A model generated the notes under the pieces. It was not told where the DNA came from, searched no databases, and saw nothing but the letters and a program-made list of their open reading frames with translations. 64,000 nucleotides of DNA from Acidobacteriota bacterium (GTDB lineage: Bacteria > Acidobacteriota > Terriglobia > Terriglobales > Acidobacteriaceae): positions 1-64,000 of the forward strand of contig PJLO01000014.1 of the NCBI GenBank assembly GCA_003010405.1, in the 5' to 3' direction. Below are positions 35,052 through 44,154 of the stretch, piece after piece; the first letter of the stretch is position 1; every line of letters starts with the position of its first letter. Made by a program: the position numbers and the translations under genes.

Positions 35052-36395
35052 CTAGCTCGCTTTACGGGCTAATGGGATGCGTCGCTCGCATTCAACTCGC
35101 GCACAAGTTTCCGAAACGTGGAACTGTTCCTGCTCGGTGGAGCCGTGAAAAGCTGTCGTGCTGCTGGAACCTCCGGCGATGGTTTGGGCCACGTCATCGA
35201 AGTATCCGGTGCCTACAAACTCCTGGTGCTTGACCGCTCGATAGCCTTCAGGTTCGGCGGCAAACTCTTTCTGCTGAAGGACGGAATAGGCAGACATGGC
35301 AGATTTTTTGTAGCTCCGGGCGAGATCGAAAACCGCGTAATTCAGGGCATGGAATCCAGCAAGCGTAATGAACTGGAACTTGTAATTCATTGCGGCTAGC
35401 TCGCGCTGGAAATTGGCGATAGTCGAGTCATCGAGCTTCTTCTTCCAGTTGAACGAAGGCGAACAGTTGTAGGCCAGCAACTTGCCCGGGAACTGCGCGT
35501 GAATCGCATCGGCAAAGCGGCGCGCCTCCTCAATGCTCGGCTCGCTGGTTTCACACCAGAGCATGTCGGCATAAGGAGCATAGGCCAACCCGCGCGCAAT
35601 GGCCGTATCGAGACCGCTGCGCATGTGGTAGAAGCCTTCGCTGGTACGGGGTTCGCGGACAAGGAATGGTTCATCCCGGGAATCAACATCGCTGGTGATG
35701 AGTTTGGCGCTGTTTGCGTCCGTGCGGGCAATAAGAATGGTGGGCACGTTGCAGACATCGGCGGCAAGGCGCGCGGCGATCAGTTTGTGAACGGCTTCCT
35801 GAGTCGGAACCAGAACCTTGCCTCCCATGTGGCCGCACTTTTTTGCGGAGCTGAGCTGATCCTCAAAGTGAACGGCTGCGGCTCCGTTTTCGATCATTCC
35901 TTTCATAAGCTCAAAGGCATTGAGAGTTCCGCCAAAGCCAGCTTCAGCGTCTGCGACGAGCGGTGCGAGCCAGTACTTGCCGTTCTTTCCCTGGTGGTGC
36001 CAGATCTGATCAACACGCAACAGTGCGTTGTTTATACGACGGCAGAGTTGCGGGACAGAGTCGGAAGGATACAAGCTCTGGTCGGGATAGACCTGTCCAG
36101 CAGAATTGGCGTCGCCAGCGACCTGCCAACCGCTTACGTAGATGGCTTCGAGTCCTGCTTCGACCATCTCGATGGCCTGGTTGCCGGTCATTGCACCGAG
36201 GGCCTGGACGTAGCTGCGTGAGTGCATAAGTTCCCAGAAACGTTCGGCACCGAGGCGGGCCAGGGTGTACTCCACGTGAATGGTGCCGCGTAGCCGCTCC
36301 ACGTCGGCTGCGGTATAGGTGCGCTCAATGCCGCTCCAGCGTGCATCGGTGTTCCAGGTTGTCGTGATGTCGAAACCATTGTTCTTCGCAGTCAC
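35052..36395 (-). CDS. aceA: Isocitrate lyase
   Basis: A 447-residue enzyme of the glyoxylate shunt, splitting isocitrate to succinate and glyoxylate. The catalytic KKCGHMGG motif near residues 190-197 is intact, as are [13 protein letters not shown] [11 protein letters not shown] near the N-terminus, [14 protein letters not shown] and [11 protein letters not shown]. Start GTG 36395 is preceded by GGGAG at eight bases; the frame extends upstream without conserved sequence. Malate synthase is not in the window. It would allow growth on acetyl-CoA precursors, complementing the methylmalonyl-CoA genes at 10-15 kb. Confidence 0.95.
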   Translation of the reverse strand: MTAKNNGFDITTTWNTDARWSGIERTYTAADVERLRGTIHVEYTLARLGAERFWELMHSRSYVQALGAMTGNQAIEMVEAGLEAIYVSGWQVAGDANSAGQVYPDQSLYPSDSVPQLCRRINNALLRVDQIWHHQGKNGKYWLAPLVADAEAGFGGTLNAFELMKGMIENGAAAVHFEDQLSSAKKCGHMGGKVLVPTQEAVHKLIAARLAADVCNVPTILIARTDANSAKLITSDVDSRDEPFLVREPRTSEGFYHMRSGLDTAIARGLAYAPYADMLWCETSEPSIEEARRFADAIHAQFPGKLLAYNCSPSFNWKKKLDDSTIANFQRELAAMNYKFQFITLAGFHALNYAVFDLARSYKKSAMSAYSVLQQKEFAAEPEGYRAVKHQEFVGTGYFDDVAQTIAGGSSSTTAFHGSTEQEQFHVSETCARVECERRIPLARKAS

Positions 36396-36847
36396 TGTCT
36401 TTACTCCCTTTTTGTTCTGAAAATAGGCTTGCTTATTCCCTGCTACCCCATCTGAGTCGCTGCTGGCCGTCTGATCTGTGCAGCACCTCACTGCCGTAAA
36501 CTTGCAGAGACTTGGTCGACCTCACCCTGTGCACCAACAAACAATGGTGCTTTCCCTTCGACGGGATCCGAACACACCGGCACGGGGGAGCTCAGTTCGG
36601 AGCTGGAACGCGGAGGCCAAAGGGCAACACTTATTTCGACCGGCAGTGCGCCGGAAAAGCGTTTGTCCGCGCTGCTTCCGTCCGGTTCTTAGAAGCGCCC
36701 CCTGCTGCGATGGTTGCAATATATTGAGGCTTCACCCCTACGACCGGAAAAACTGGGCAAAGAGGTACTCCAGTTCTTCCACAAGCCTTCCCGGCTTGCT
36801 TTGCCCTGGCCCTTGCATCCTTGGCCCAGCTGCTTCAATCTCTTTGT
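36396..36847. other. Intergenic region between aceA and the DnaC-like gene, no gene seen
   Basis: 452 bases between divergent genes. Both promoters should be here: TTCAAT at 36834-36839 sits eight bases before the plus-strand ATG. The part 36540-36690 is GC-rich with short inverted segments but no tRNA-like fold or known RNA motif that I recognise, and the ORFs through it lack a start signal or conserved sequence. Confidence 0.4.
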
Positions 36848-37633
36848 ATGCCGACAACGAAACAAACCGCTTCGGACGCTCCCTGTACAATCTGTTCCGG
36901 CACGGGCTGGCGCATGGTACCGGTGGAGCACAATGGCCGGACCGTGGAACAGGCGACGCGCTGCGAATGTGTCCGCCAGCTACAAACAGGCCGTCTGCTG
37001 GAGGCTGCGCGGATTCCGCGCCGGTACCGGCACTGCGAACTTTCAAATTTCGAACACGAAGGGCCTTTTCGCTCGTTGGCTTCGGCTTACATGGCATCGC
37101 TTCGATTTGTGAAGGAGTTTCCTCTTGAGAACGCCGGGCTGCTGCTGGTCGGGCCGATTGGCTGTGGCAAGACTCACCTCGCGGTGGGTATCGCCAAGGA
37201 ATTGATCTCGCAAAAATCGACTGCCTGCCTCTTTTACGATTATCGCGAACTGCTCAAAGAGATTCAGAATTCCTATAATGCTTCCGTGCAGGTCACCGAA
37301 ATGGACGTCTTGCGTCCGGTGTTCGACGCGGAAGTTCTGGTGCTGGACGAACTGGGCGCGGCCAAGCCGACCGAATGGGTATGGGACACCGTCTCGCACA
37401 TCCTGAACACGCGCTACAACGACAAGCGGACCACGATTATCACCACGAACTTCCCGGATCTACCACCAGCCGCCACGGAGTCCGAGGGACGCGCAGCACG
37501 CGCATCGCGGGATGAAACGCTCGGAGATCGCATTGGAGAGCGCATGCGCTCGCGCCTTCACGAAATGTGCCGGGTAGTGCGGGTCGAGGGCGAGGACTTC
37601 CGAATGAAATACAAGAGCGCAAGCTTGCGCTGA
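36848..37633 (+). CDS. DnaC/IstB-type AAA+ ATPase with N-terminal zinc motif
   Basis: A 261-residue protein. N-terminal Cys cluster CTICSGTGW and CEC (residues about 13-42), common in DnaC/DnaI-type helicase loaders, then Walker A LLVGPIGCGKTHLA near 100, Walker B VLVLDELGA near 165 and sensor I ITTNF near 205; RIGERMRSRL is the Arg-finger segment. It likely loads the replicative helicase. No transposase gene is adjacent, so an IstB role is unlikely. The ATG at 36848 is closely preceded by TTCAAT and may be leaderless. Confidence 0.87.
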   Translation: MPTTKQTASDAPCTICSGTGWRMVPVEHNGRTVEQATRCECVRQLQTGRLLEAARIPRRYRHCELSNFEHEGPFRSLASAYMASLRFVKEFPLENAGLLLVGPIGCGKTHLAVGIAKELISQKSTACLFYDYRELLKEIQNSYNASVQVTEMDVLRPVFDAEVLVLDELGAAKPTEWVWDTVSHILNTRYNDKRTTIITTNFPDLPPAATESEGRAARASRDETLGDRIGERMRSRLHEMCRVVRVEGEDFRMKYKSASLR

Positions 37634-37715
37634 TGTTGCTTCATTTTATGTGGCGCAGCTTTTTCTATGGCGCGGCTTTCTGTGCGCAGCTTGGTCTTCG
37701 CGATAAACTGTCGAG

Positions 37716-38918
37716 GTGTTGACGCGCTTCGAATTCAATCCCGAGCATGACGCTGAGTTTTTCGCGGCATTGCCCGCCACTCCGGCGGTTTTTGCGCTGC
37801 GTCCGAACACGACCGGAGCAGAGCCCTACGTAAGCAAGACGGCCAATCTGCGGCGCCGCTTGCAGAGGCTGCTCTCCGCAGCCGAGGGGCGCAGGCTCAG
37901 TTTGCGCGACCGCGTTTCCGCCGTTGAGTTCCATGAGGTAGGTGGGGATTTTGAGGCGGGATTTGTACTCTACCGTTTGCTCCGGGCTGAATTCCCATCA
38001 AAGTACGCCAAGCGCTTGCATCTTCGGCCAGCGCCGCTGCTTCACTTTCTGCGTGAGAATCCGTACCCGCGAGTCGCCGTCACATCGCGCATCCGCTCGC
38101 TTCGCTCAGGCAGCGCCTACTTCGGTCCCTTTGCGACGCGCGCCGAGGCTGAGCAATACGCCAATAACTCGCTGGATTTCTTCTTGCTGCGGCGGTGCAC
38201 TGACGAGCTGACACCAGACCCAACGTTTCCGGGCTGTGTCTATTCCGAGATGAAGATGTGCCTTGCGCCCTGCTTTAAAGGTTGCAGCGACGAACGCTAC
38301 GCGGAAGAGTCGGAGCGGGTGGAGCGTTACCTCGAAAGCGGCGGACATTCGTTGCTGGTGGAGATCGGCCGCGCCCGTGATGAGGCCAGCGAACGGCTGG
38401 AGTTTGAAGCAGCCGCAGCGGCTCACGCGCGGCTGGAAAAAGCCGAGGCCGTGCAAAGCCGGATCGCCGAAATCGTTCATCGCATCGACCGCCTGAACGG
38501 TCTAATGCTGCAACCGTCGCATCTGCCGGATCACATCGCACTCTTTCGTATTGCCGGAGGAATGCTGCAAGGCCCAATAGCTTTCGACTTGAGAGCGCAC
38601 GGCCGCGCCCCGGAAGACAAGCAACCCAAACAGACCCAAAGCATGGAAGCTCGCATCAACGAACTACTCCACGCAACCAATCCCACCAGTCCGACAAGCG
38701 CGCAGGAGTGGATGGAGCACCTCGCAATCCTCAAACGCTGGTACTACCGCACAAATAAAGTCGGAGAAATTTTCTTTGAAGATGAACATGGCACTTTGCC
38801 GATGCGGCGGGTAGTGCGCGCTGTAGGACGTGTCTTCAAGGGAGAAAAGCCCGCTGGCGATTTAAGCGAGACCGCCGGAGATTACTGGAGCTTCCGCGCA
38901 AGAGAGGCGGGGCTGTAA
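37716..38918 (+). CDS. UvrC-like protein lacking the C-terminal nuclease half
   Basis: A 400-residue protein resembling the N-terminal part of excinuclease subunit UvrC. Residues about 20-55 are GIY-YIG-like (AVFAL...YVSKTANLRRRL) with AVF in place of GVY/GIY. FFLLRRC, CVYSEMKMCLAPC and the UVR-like coiled coil (RLEFEAAAAAHARLEKAEAVQSR) follow. The RNase H-type endonuclease and helix-hairpin-helix domains of full UvrC (over 600 residues) are missing. Start GTG 37716, six bases after TAAACT. It could be a Cho-like single-incision nuclease or, given the altered motif, a regulator. Confidence 0.75.
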   Translation: MLTRFEFNPEHDAEFFAALPATPAVFALRPNTTGAEPYVSKTANLRRRLQRLLSAAEGRRLSLRDRVSAVEFHEVGGDFEAGFVLYRLLRAEFPSKYAKRLHLRPAPLLHFLRENPYPRVAVTSRIRSLRSGSAYFGPFATRAEAEQYANNSLDFFLLRRCTDELTPDPTFPGCVYSEMKMCLAPCFKGCSDERYAEESERVERYLESGGHSLLVEIGRARDEASERLEFEAAAAAHARLEKAEAVQSRIAEIVHRIDRLNGLMLQPSHLPDHIALFRIAGGMLQGPIAFDLRAHGRAPEDKQPKQTQSMEARINELLHATNPTSPTSAQEWMEHLAILKRWYYRTNKVGEIFFEDEHGTLPMRRVVRAVGRVFKGEKPAGDLSETAGDYWSFRAREAGL

Positions 38919-39098
38919 TTTCTGCTGAATACAATGGAATGCAGCAACGTCCCCACGGGACTTAAAGTACATTCGGAACGCCACCTATACAACTGACCAG
39001 TACGATAGCTCGTTGTAATTCCCGATCAAGGTAAGCAAGCGAGATGCCCTGTCTGCGACAGGTATCTTCGAAAGGATATTCACGAGGTATATGTCTCG

Positions 39099-40091
39099 TT
39101 ACTCTGCTCTGGAGACAGATCCTTCATTTGACATTACTGCCTCAGCACTTTCCAGCTTTGCCTTCGGCCCATTTGGGACCGCGATCAAGACGCTAAGAGC
39201 ATTCTTGATCTCTCTATCGTCCTTCAAGGCTTCAGAAGCTCGCTCAGCGAATTCCGCGAGGATAGTGCGGATACTTTGAGCCAGCTGGAGACAGTGTTCA
39301 TCTGTCATCTCCGGATTGTGAAGGCCCCTGCTCAGGGCAGTGTGTAGAAGAGTTAGTGGGTTGTGACCACCTATCATCAAAACTTGCGGAATGAAATCCT
39401 TAACCATTGCAACTGATTCTGCGAATCGGGTTTCATTAATTGCAGCGGCAAAAATGGCATCTGTCTCTGATGTACTCCCCAGAAGCTTAGCAACTTTTGC
39501 AATTTCCTCGATAATTCGGTTCTTTTGATTCTCGACAACACGTCGATAATAAGCGAAAGCCCCAATTCCGAGCCCTCTGTGCTCAGCTCGTCGCCCTTGA
39601 AGGAATGTTTCCCTATCGCGCCCGATGAGCTTAATTAACCGTGTGGGTGTTTGGGGGCCGAAAGCCGGAATCTGACCGAGCTTTATGCAGGTAGCTCTGC
39701 CAAGAGAAGTCGAAGTTGGTTGTTTGTCGATAGAGATTGCAATCGCGAATTGAGTAAAACGAGAGCCACAGTTGCGACATTGATAAGGCAAAAATGCATA
39801 TTTCCATCCCGGGCTCGAAATAATGCCGTTTTTGCACCTGAATATGCGCGGGCCTTTGCAGTCCGTATTCTCACAGAAGAGAACGACATCCGGTGTTTCA
39901 AAATATGGGAGATTTCCGTCCCGTGTTTCAAGATATGGGAGGTTTCCGTCCATCTTTAGATCAGTGAGGTAAACATAGGTGTCGGGAGGTGTCTCCTCTA
40001 AGAAGCTCTTGAATGTTACTTCCGGGTATTTTGGTCTAGGTTCTTCTACCCACTTTCGAAGTTCTTTGACTTCTTCGCCAGCGTTAGTCAT
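39099..40091 (-). CDS. Hypothetical zinc-motif protein (330 aa), accessory
   Basis: A 330-residue soluble protein in an AT-rich patch. CENTDCKG and YQCRNCGSRF (residues about 77-120) look like a zinc ribbon. The central and C-terminal parts are helical (GIGAFAYYRRVVENQKNRIIEEIAKVAKLL, then LLHTALSRGLHNPEMTDEHCLQLAQSIRTILAEFAERA), a layout seen in uncharacterised defence-like or phage-like proteins. Near residues 48-67 a ten-residue unit, DGNLPYLETR/DGNLPYFETP, is duplicated in tandem at the DNA level. Start ATG 40091. No recognised family; neighbours are chromosomal core genes, suggesting a single-gene insertion. Confidence 0.7.
   Translation of the reverse strand: MTNAGEEVKELRKWVEEPRPKYPEVTFKSFLEETPPDTYVYLTDLKMDGNLPYLETRDGNLPYFETPDVVLFCENTDCKGPRIFRCKNGIISSPGWKYAFLPYQCRNCGSRFTQFAIAISIDKQPTSTSLGRATCIKLGQIPAFGPQTPTRLIKLIGRDRETFLQGRRAEHRGLGIGAFAYYRRVVENQKNRIIEEIAKVAKLLGSTSETDAIFAAAINETRFAESVAMVKDFIPQVLMIGGHNPLTLLHTALSRGLHNPEMTDEHCLQLAQSIRTILAEFAERASEALKDDREIKNALSVLIAVPNGPKAKLESAEAVMSNEGSVSRAE
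39891..39950. repeat. 30-bp tandem duplication within a coding region
   Basis: Bases 39891-39920 and 39921-39950 are head-to-tail copies differing at three positions. The unit is exactly ten codons, so the frame is kept and the protein gains a repeated NLPY-ET segment. Confidence 0.9.
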
Positions 40092-40149
40092 GATTGCTCG
40101 CACTCCGTATTGTGAGTAGCCTACCAGATTTTTGAAGAGCGGCTTCCGA

Positions 40150-41673
40150 TCATTCCCTCTGTTTGCTGAACACCGCGCGGATTCCATCGCGCCAGCGCTC
40201 GTCAAGACCCACCAGCCTCCATTCCAACTCCGGCGAGAAGTAACGCAGCATGGTTGTCGTGGAAGGATGCACGTGCAGCGACGGTGCGGCAAGGATTAGG
40301 ATGGGGTCGCGTTCGGAGAGTATCCGGCCGGGAAAGTATCCGAATTTCTGAAAGTCGCCGCGGCGATGATGCCAGCGAACGCGTGCCCAGTAGTCGAGGC
40401 CCTGCACGGGCAGGTGAAAATCTTCGGCAGCCTTCAACTCGATTACAGCCAGCCGTCCGTCTCGCGTTATGCCCAGCAGATCAATGACGGCGCGGTCACC
40501 GGCGGCAAAGGCGGGCACCTGCGGATATACGAGCGTGCCGTCCAGTCGCGAGTCCAGCAGCGTTACATCGCGCTCCACCACGGATTGCAGCCAGCGTTCA
40601 GGCTGAAGGCGATAAAAGGGATGCGTGTGGTCGCGGCCCACGCGCTTGAGCATGAGCCGTTCGATTAATTTCACCAGCAGCGGCTCGGTATCATCGTTCA
40701 ACTCGTACTCGGCGGGAGCAGCGCCAAAGACAATGCGCTCTGCCATGCGGAAGTGCCGGTCCGGTTCCATCGTGGCGCGCGCAAATTCCAGCCCGTGAAA
40801 ACAAAATCCAACCGTGGAAGATGAAGTTGCGGCGGCCTCCGCTTGAGGACACAGAGTGCGCATTCGTTCGACAGACTTTACAAAGCGTTCGAGAGTCTGC
40901 TCGCGATTGAAGCACTGCACGAGGCGCGTACTCAGATTCAACTCGGTTGCCAGATCGAGTTCCTCGGCCTGTTCCGTGTGCTCATCAAGAGCGAAGACAC
41001 GCCACTGCACAGCTTCGCGATTAAGGTGCGACGCGCGCAGTTGCGCAGTTCCGGCTCGGCCGTCAGGAACAAATAACGCGACCGATCCGACATTCGACTT
41101 TGCAGCAAGATGCTCGCGGCAGTAATCGATCCAGAGCACGGCGACGGCAACAGAGTTATCGATGGTGCTCTGGGACTCGCCCTGGCCGCAGCCAACAATG
41201 GCAATACGCTCCTGCCCGCGACGCAGGAGACCGCGAGCACAGACCGCTCCGAAGGAGTGTTCTAGATCGGCCGAGATGGTCATGCGTTCGAGCGTCCAGC
41301 CGGGAAATATTCTGGCCACGGCGCGCTCAAGAGTTCGCCGATAGGCGCTGCGCATGGCTTTCAGCGCGGAAGGCGACCGTCGGTCGGAGCTGGTGCAGAT
41401 TTCCATGCGCGAGGGCTTCGATTGCCCAAAACGCGCCACCGACAGCTTCAGAATCCCGTTCTTGATCTCCGCGCTGGTGGCGCGACGGACAACATTGCGC
41501 TCCTCCGACCAGATCTGTAACAAACAGCGGTCGCGTTCGGGAACAGCCGTGTAGCGCGCGGCGGAGAAATCGAAGAGCATCTGCCCGTCTTCCACCACCA
41601 CCGCACCCGGATTCTCACTGATGTATTGGGAGACGAGCGTTGCGATCTCCTCAGGCGTTTGAGCAGCACCCAC
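40150..41673 (-). CDS. Conserved hypothetical protein with PD-(D/E)XK nuclease-like C-terminus
   Basis: A 507-residue soluble protein. The last third contains AVIDLLGITRDGRLAVIELKAAEDFHLPVQGLDYWARV (quoted here in parts: IDLLG, then VIELKA, then QGLDYW), the D-ExK-Q layout of restriction-like nuclease folds. The first 330 residues have no clear match; a helical centre carries FNREQTLERFVKSVERM. The ATG at 41673 lies three bases after the stop of the secreted P19-like gene, so the two may be co-transcribed. Codon use is like the core genes. A DNA repair or defence role is inference; the fold also occurs in non-nucleases. Confidence 0.7.
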   Translation of the reverse strand: MGAAQTPEEIATLVSQYISENPGAVVVEDGQMLFDFSAARYTAVPERDRCLLQIWSEERNVVRRATSAEIKNGILKLSVARFGQSKPSRMEICTSSDRRSPSALKAMRSAYRRTLERAVARIFPGWTLERMTISADLEHSFGAVCARGLLRRGQERIAIVGCGQGESQSTIDNSVAVAVLWIDYCREHLAAKSNVGSVALFVPDGRAGTAQLRASHLNREAVQWRVFALDEHTEQAEELDLATELNLSTRLVQCFNREQTLERFVKSVERMRTLCPQAEAAATSSSTVGFCFHGLEFARATMEPDRHFRMAERIVFGAAPAEYELNDDTEPLLVKLIERLMLKRVGRDHTHPFYRLQPERWLQSVVERDVTLLDSRLDGTLVYPQVPAFAAGDRAVIDLLGITRDGRLAVIELKAAEDFHLPVQGLDYWARVRWHHRRGDFQKFGYFPGRILSERDPILILAAPSLHVHPSTTTMLRYFSPELEWRLVGLDERWRDGIRAVFSKQRE

Positions 41674-41676
41674 GAA

Positions 41677-42873
41677 TCAATCCTTTTCCGGCTTCAGCGA
41701 AACGTTTTCGAATTCAACGTCGGAAGCCGAAGCAAAACGCTCGCTCTGCTGACCCCAGCGGCGGTAGCCCGGAGCTTCAAAATGCACGTGCAATCGATAA
41801 AGGCCTTTGCGGGGAACGCGAATGCCATGTTCATAGCGATTCAGCCACGGGTGCCAGACGAACGGCAACTCGCCAGCCTCATAGTGCTTGCCGTCGGCTG
41901 CCGTTAAGCTGGCTTGCACTTTAAGGCCTGGAATGATCCGGCCGCTACGCGAATCGCGCGGTACAACTTCCAGGTGCACGTCTTCCTTACCGGAAAATTT
42001 AATCAGATTCTTGACGCGACCAATTGAGCCCCCTACGGAGTAGTCGATCGCGTATCCCACGAAATAGTCGCCATCGGGCTTTTCGATGCCAGAAATGGAC
42101 TCTGTCCATAGAGCGGTGATGGCGGCGCTGAGCGCGGCATTGCAGGGTTTGAGCAGTTCAGCTTCCTTGAAATACGCGGTGGCGGTCGCAAGCGGAAGTT
42201 GTGACACCGCCTCCTGCGCGATCTCCACTGGCAGAAATTCGACGATGGCAGGATGGCCGAAGCGATCACCCGCGAAAAAGGAACGATGCTCAGGCGGAAG
42301 CGGGTCAACCGTGACACGCAGAGTGTAGCGGCTGTCTGTGTCGATCGGAACGTTGGCTCCATAAGCGTTGATCAGCGGATACCAGCCGAAATCCACTGGC
42401 ACGGATTGCTGATTGCCGTTTGCGTCGATAAGAGCGGCGTGAACAGTTAGACCGGGAAGCAGCCGCCCGTCCCTGGCGTCGGCAACGAAGATGCGCAAAT
42501 GCACATTGCCATCAGGAGCATCGTGCCAGGCGAGTTTATTTCCGCCAGCCTTATCCCACCAGCCCTCAGCGGGAGTAATTGCAAAGACGATACGCATCTC
42601 TGTGAGACGTGCATCGCCTGTGAGAGGCCCGGAGTTGGCGAGCACCCAGTCCAGGACTGCTGTCTCAGCTTTTCCCTGTCGACGAGCCAATTCAATCTGT
42701 TCTTCCCGACCTAAATTGCCGGATTCCGCAGCTGGCGTTCCGCTAGCCGCGGCCGTACCTGGCGTGGAAGAGCGCTGAGGCTGCTGCGCAACAACATGCG
42801 GTGCAAACAGAGCGAAACAGCATGCAACGAAAATGGCTGGAAGAAAGCGAACCCGCCTATATTGTCTTAACAT
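41677..42873 (-). CDS. Secreted protein with two P19/Tp34-like iron-uptake domains
   Basis: A 398-residue exported protein. Signal peptide residues about 5-30 (FLPAIFVACCFALFAPHVVAQ), a Ser/Thr/Gly linker, then a helix-rich segment, then two related beta-sandwich units: HLRIFVADARDGRLLPGL...INAYGANVPI...RYTLRVTVDP near 125-215 and HLEVVPRDSRSGRIIPGL...LNRYEHGIRV...YRLHVHFEAPGYRRW near 300-385. This recalls periplasmic P19/Tp34 ferrous-iron binding proteins, which have one such unit. Iron binding is inferred from weak similarity; the His/Tyr-rich ends (WHPWLNRYEHG) would be the place to look. Confidence 0.6.
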   Translation of the reverse strand: MLRQYRRVRFLPAIFVACCFALFAPHVVAQQPQRSSTPGTAAASGTPAAESGNLGREEQIELARRQGKAETAVLDWVLANSGPLTGDARLTEMRIVFAITPAEGWWDKAGGNKLAWHDAPDGNVHLRIFVADARDGRLLPGLTVHAALIDANGNQQSVPVDFGWYPLINAYGANVPIDTDSRYTLRVTVDPLPPEHRSFFAGDRFGHPAIVEFLPVEIAQEAVSQLPLATATAYFKEAELLKPCNAALSAAITALWTESISGIEKPDGDYFVGYAIDYSVGGSIGRVKNLIKFSGKEDVHLEVVPRDSRSGRIIPGLKVQASLTAADGKHYEAGELPFVWHPWLNRYEHGIRVPRKGLYRLHVHFEAPGYRRWGQQSERFASASDVEFENVSLKPEKD

Positions 42874-42967
42874 TTGCGGCAAAATGCCCTCCCCTTTGCT
42901 GTGAATCCGCGAACGCAAGCTCTTCGCCCACGGATAGAGCGTCGTTGCGTACTCTTAGAACGCGCAC

Positions 42968-43507
42968 TCACTCACCCACAAAATCCAGCGCTGCAAATCT
43001 TCGCACCAGCTGTCCATCTCGAGGAAGGGCACGCAGCATTTGCAACGCACTCCGCTGCAGAATTGGATGCTGGACTTCAGGCGCAATCTCCGCCAGAGGT
43101 TCCAGCACAAAGCGGCGCAGGTGCATTGCCGGGTGCGGAACGATGAGCGCCGGCGTGTGAATCACCCGGCAGCCGTACAAAACGATATCAAGATCAATTA
43201 CGCGAGGCCCCTTGGGAATGAAACCGGCGGAAGCGCGCTGGCGGCCCATGGCCAGTTCGCTAGCAAGCAACTGCTCAAGCAGGCGCCTTGGAGCATCAGC
43301 CGAAGAGTCGTTCTCCGCGCGCAGTGCGACCACTACATTCAAGAACCATGGCTGCGCAGTGACTTCGACAGGCTCAGTTTCGTAGGCGTGCGAAACCAGC
43401 TCAATCCTGGCGAATTTCCGTATGTAACAGAGTGCCTGCCGCAGGTTGGACATCCGGTCGCCAACGTTTGACCCGAGTGATAAGAAGACTTGCTCCATGC
43501 GCTCCAT
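42968..43507 (-). CDS. folK: 2-amino-4-hydroxy-6-hydroxymethyldihydropteridine pyrophosphokinase
   Basis: A 179-residue folate-pathway enzyme. FLSLGSNVGDR at the N-terminus, YETEPV, QPWFLNVVV, GRQRASAGFIPKGPRVIDLDIVLYG and VPHPAMHLRRFVLEPLAEIAPE are the HPPK signatures, including the two metal-binding Asp in DLDI. The start may be ATG 43507 or the one three codons later (43498), which has GGAG shortly before it. Frames further upstream have no conserved sequence. No other folate gene is adjacent. Confidence 0.95.
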   Translation of the reverse strand: MERMEQVFLSLGSNVGDRMSNLRQALCYIRKFARIELVSHAYETEPVEVTAQPWFLNVVVALRAENDSSADAPRRLLEQLLASELAMGRQRASAGFIPKGPRVIDLDIVLYGCRVIHTPALIVPHPAMHLRRFVLEPLAEIAPEVQHPILQRSALQMLRALPRDGQLVRRFAALDFVGE

Positions 43508-43795
43508 GTATTTCCGGCGAGATATTTTCCTGCGTCTATTGTAGCGGCAGCCGCGAAAACATTGGGCGGGAACAACACAATAGATAGTATGAATTTCGCA
43601 CTCGAGTGAGTAACACCCCATGTAATGGGGAGAGGGCATATCTGAAAAGCGCATGAATACAGGCTGAAAACGATACATCTGTGGAAAAACCCGCGTAAAA
43701 TGCGGTGAAAACGCTTGTCGCCCACAAAATCGCTGAGTTAACATGTGCGAGATTGAGGCGTTTATGGCGCTTCATCTTCAAGGAGGAATATCCAA

Positions 43796-44098
43796 ATGGC
43801 TGCAGGCTTGACCAAGACTGCTCTCGTTCGTCTTTTGGCTGAAAAGCTGGAAACCAGCAACAAAACTGCTGGACTGTTCTTGACCACACTGGCGGAGATC
43901 GCCGTGAAGGAAACCAAGAAGAACGAGGTGTTCGTTCTTCCCGGCATTGGCCGTCTGAAGAAGTCAGCTCGCAAAGCACGCGTTGGGCGCAATCCCCAGA
44001 CCGGCGAGCCGATTAAGATCCCTGCCAAGACCGTGGTGAAGTTCATGGTCGCCAAGTCGGTAAAGGACGCGATCGCCCCGGCGAAGAAGGCGAAGTAG
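43796..44098 (+). CDS. HU-family DNA-binding protein
   Basis: A 100-residue histone-like protein. Helical N-terminus (LTKTALVRLLAEKLE), LPGIGRL at 48-54 and the DNA-clamping beta arm RVGRNPQTGEPIKIPAKTVVKF are present, and a short Lys/Ala tail ends it. The arm keeps RNPxTG. AAGGAGGAAT precedes the ATG, and TAAAAT 43696-43701 is a possible -10. The N-terminus (MAAGLTKTALV) is somewhat longer than in E. coli HU. Confidence 0.95.
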   Translation: MAAGLTKTALVRLLAEKLETSNKTAGLFLTTLAEIAVKETKKNEVFVLPGIGRLKKSARKARVGRNPQTGEPIKIPAKTVVKFMVAKSVKDAIAPAKKAK

Positions 44099-44108
44099 TC
44101 TGCTGTTG

Positions 44109-44141
44109 AAAAGGCCGACCCCTCGAGGTCGGCCTTTTTTG
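44109..44141 (+). terminator. Intrinsic terminator of the HU gene
   Basis: AAAAGGCCGACC (44109-44120), loop CCTCGA, GGTCGGCC then a long T-run; 10 base pairs plus A-T extension. Confidence 0.9.
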
Positions 44142-44154
44142 TTTGGCTTTGAAA

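Noticed and set aside
36540..36720. Possible small structured RNA (6S or SRP-like) between aceA and the DnaC-like gene
   Set aside because: I could not find the conserved SRP or 6S sequence blocks or a long closing stem on either strand.
36848..37633. IstB helper of an IS21-type element
   Set aside because: No IstA transposase or terminal repeats nearby, and an N-terminal Cys cluster typical of helicase loaders is present.
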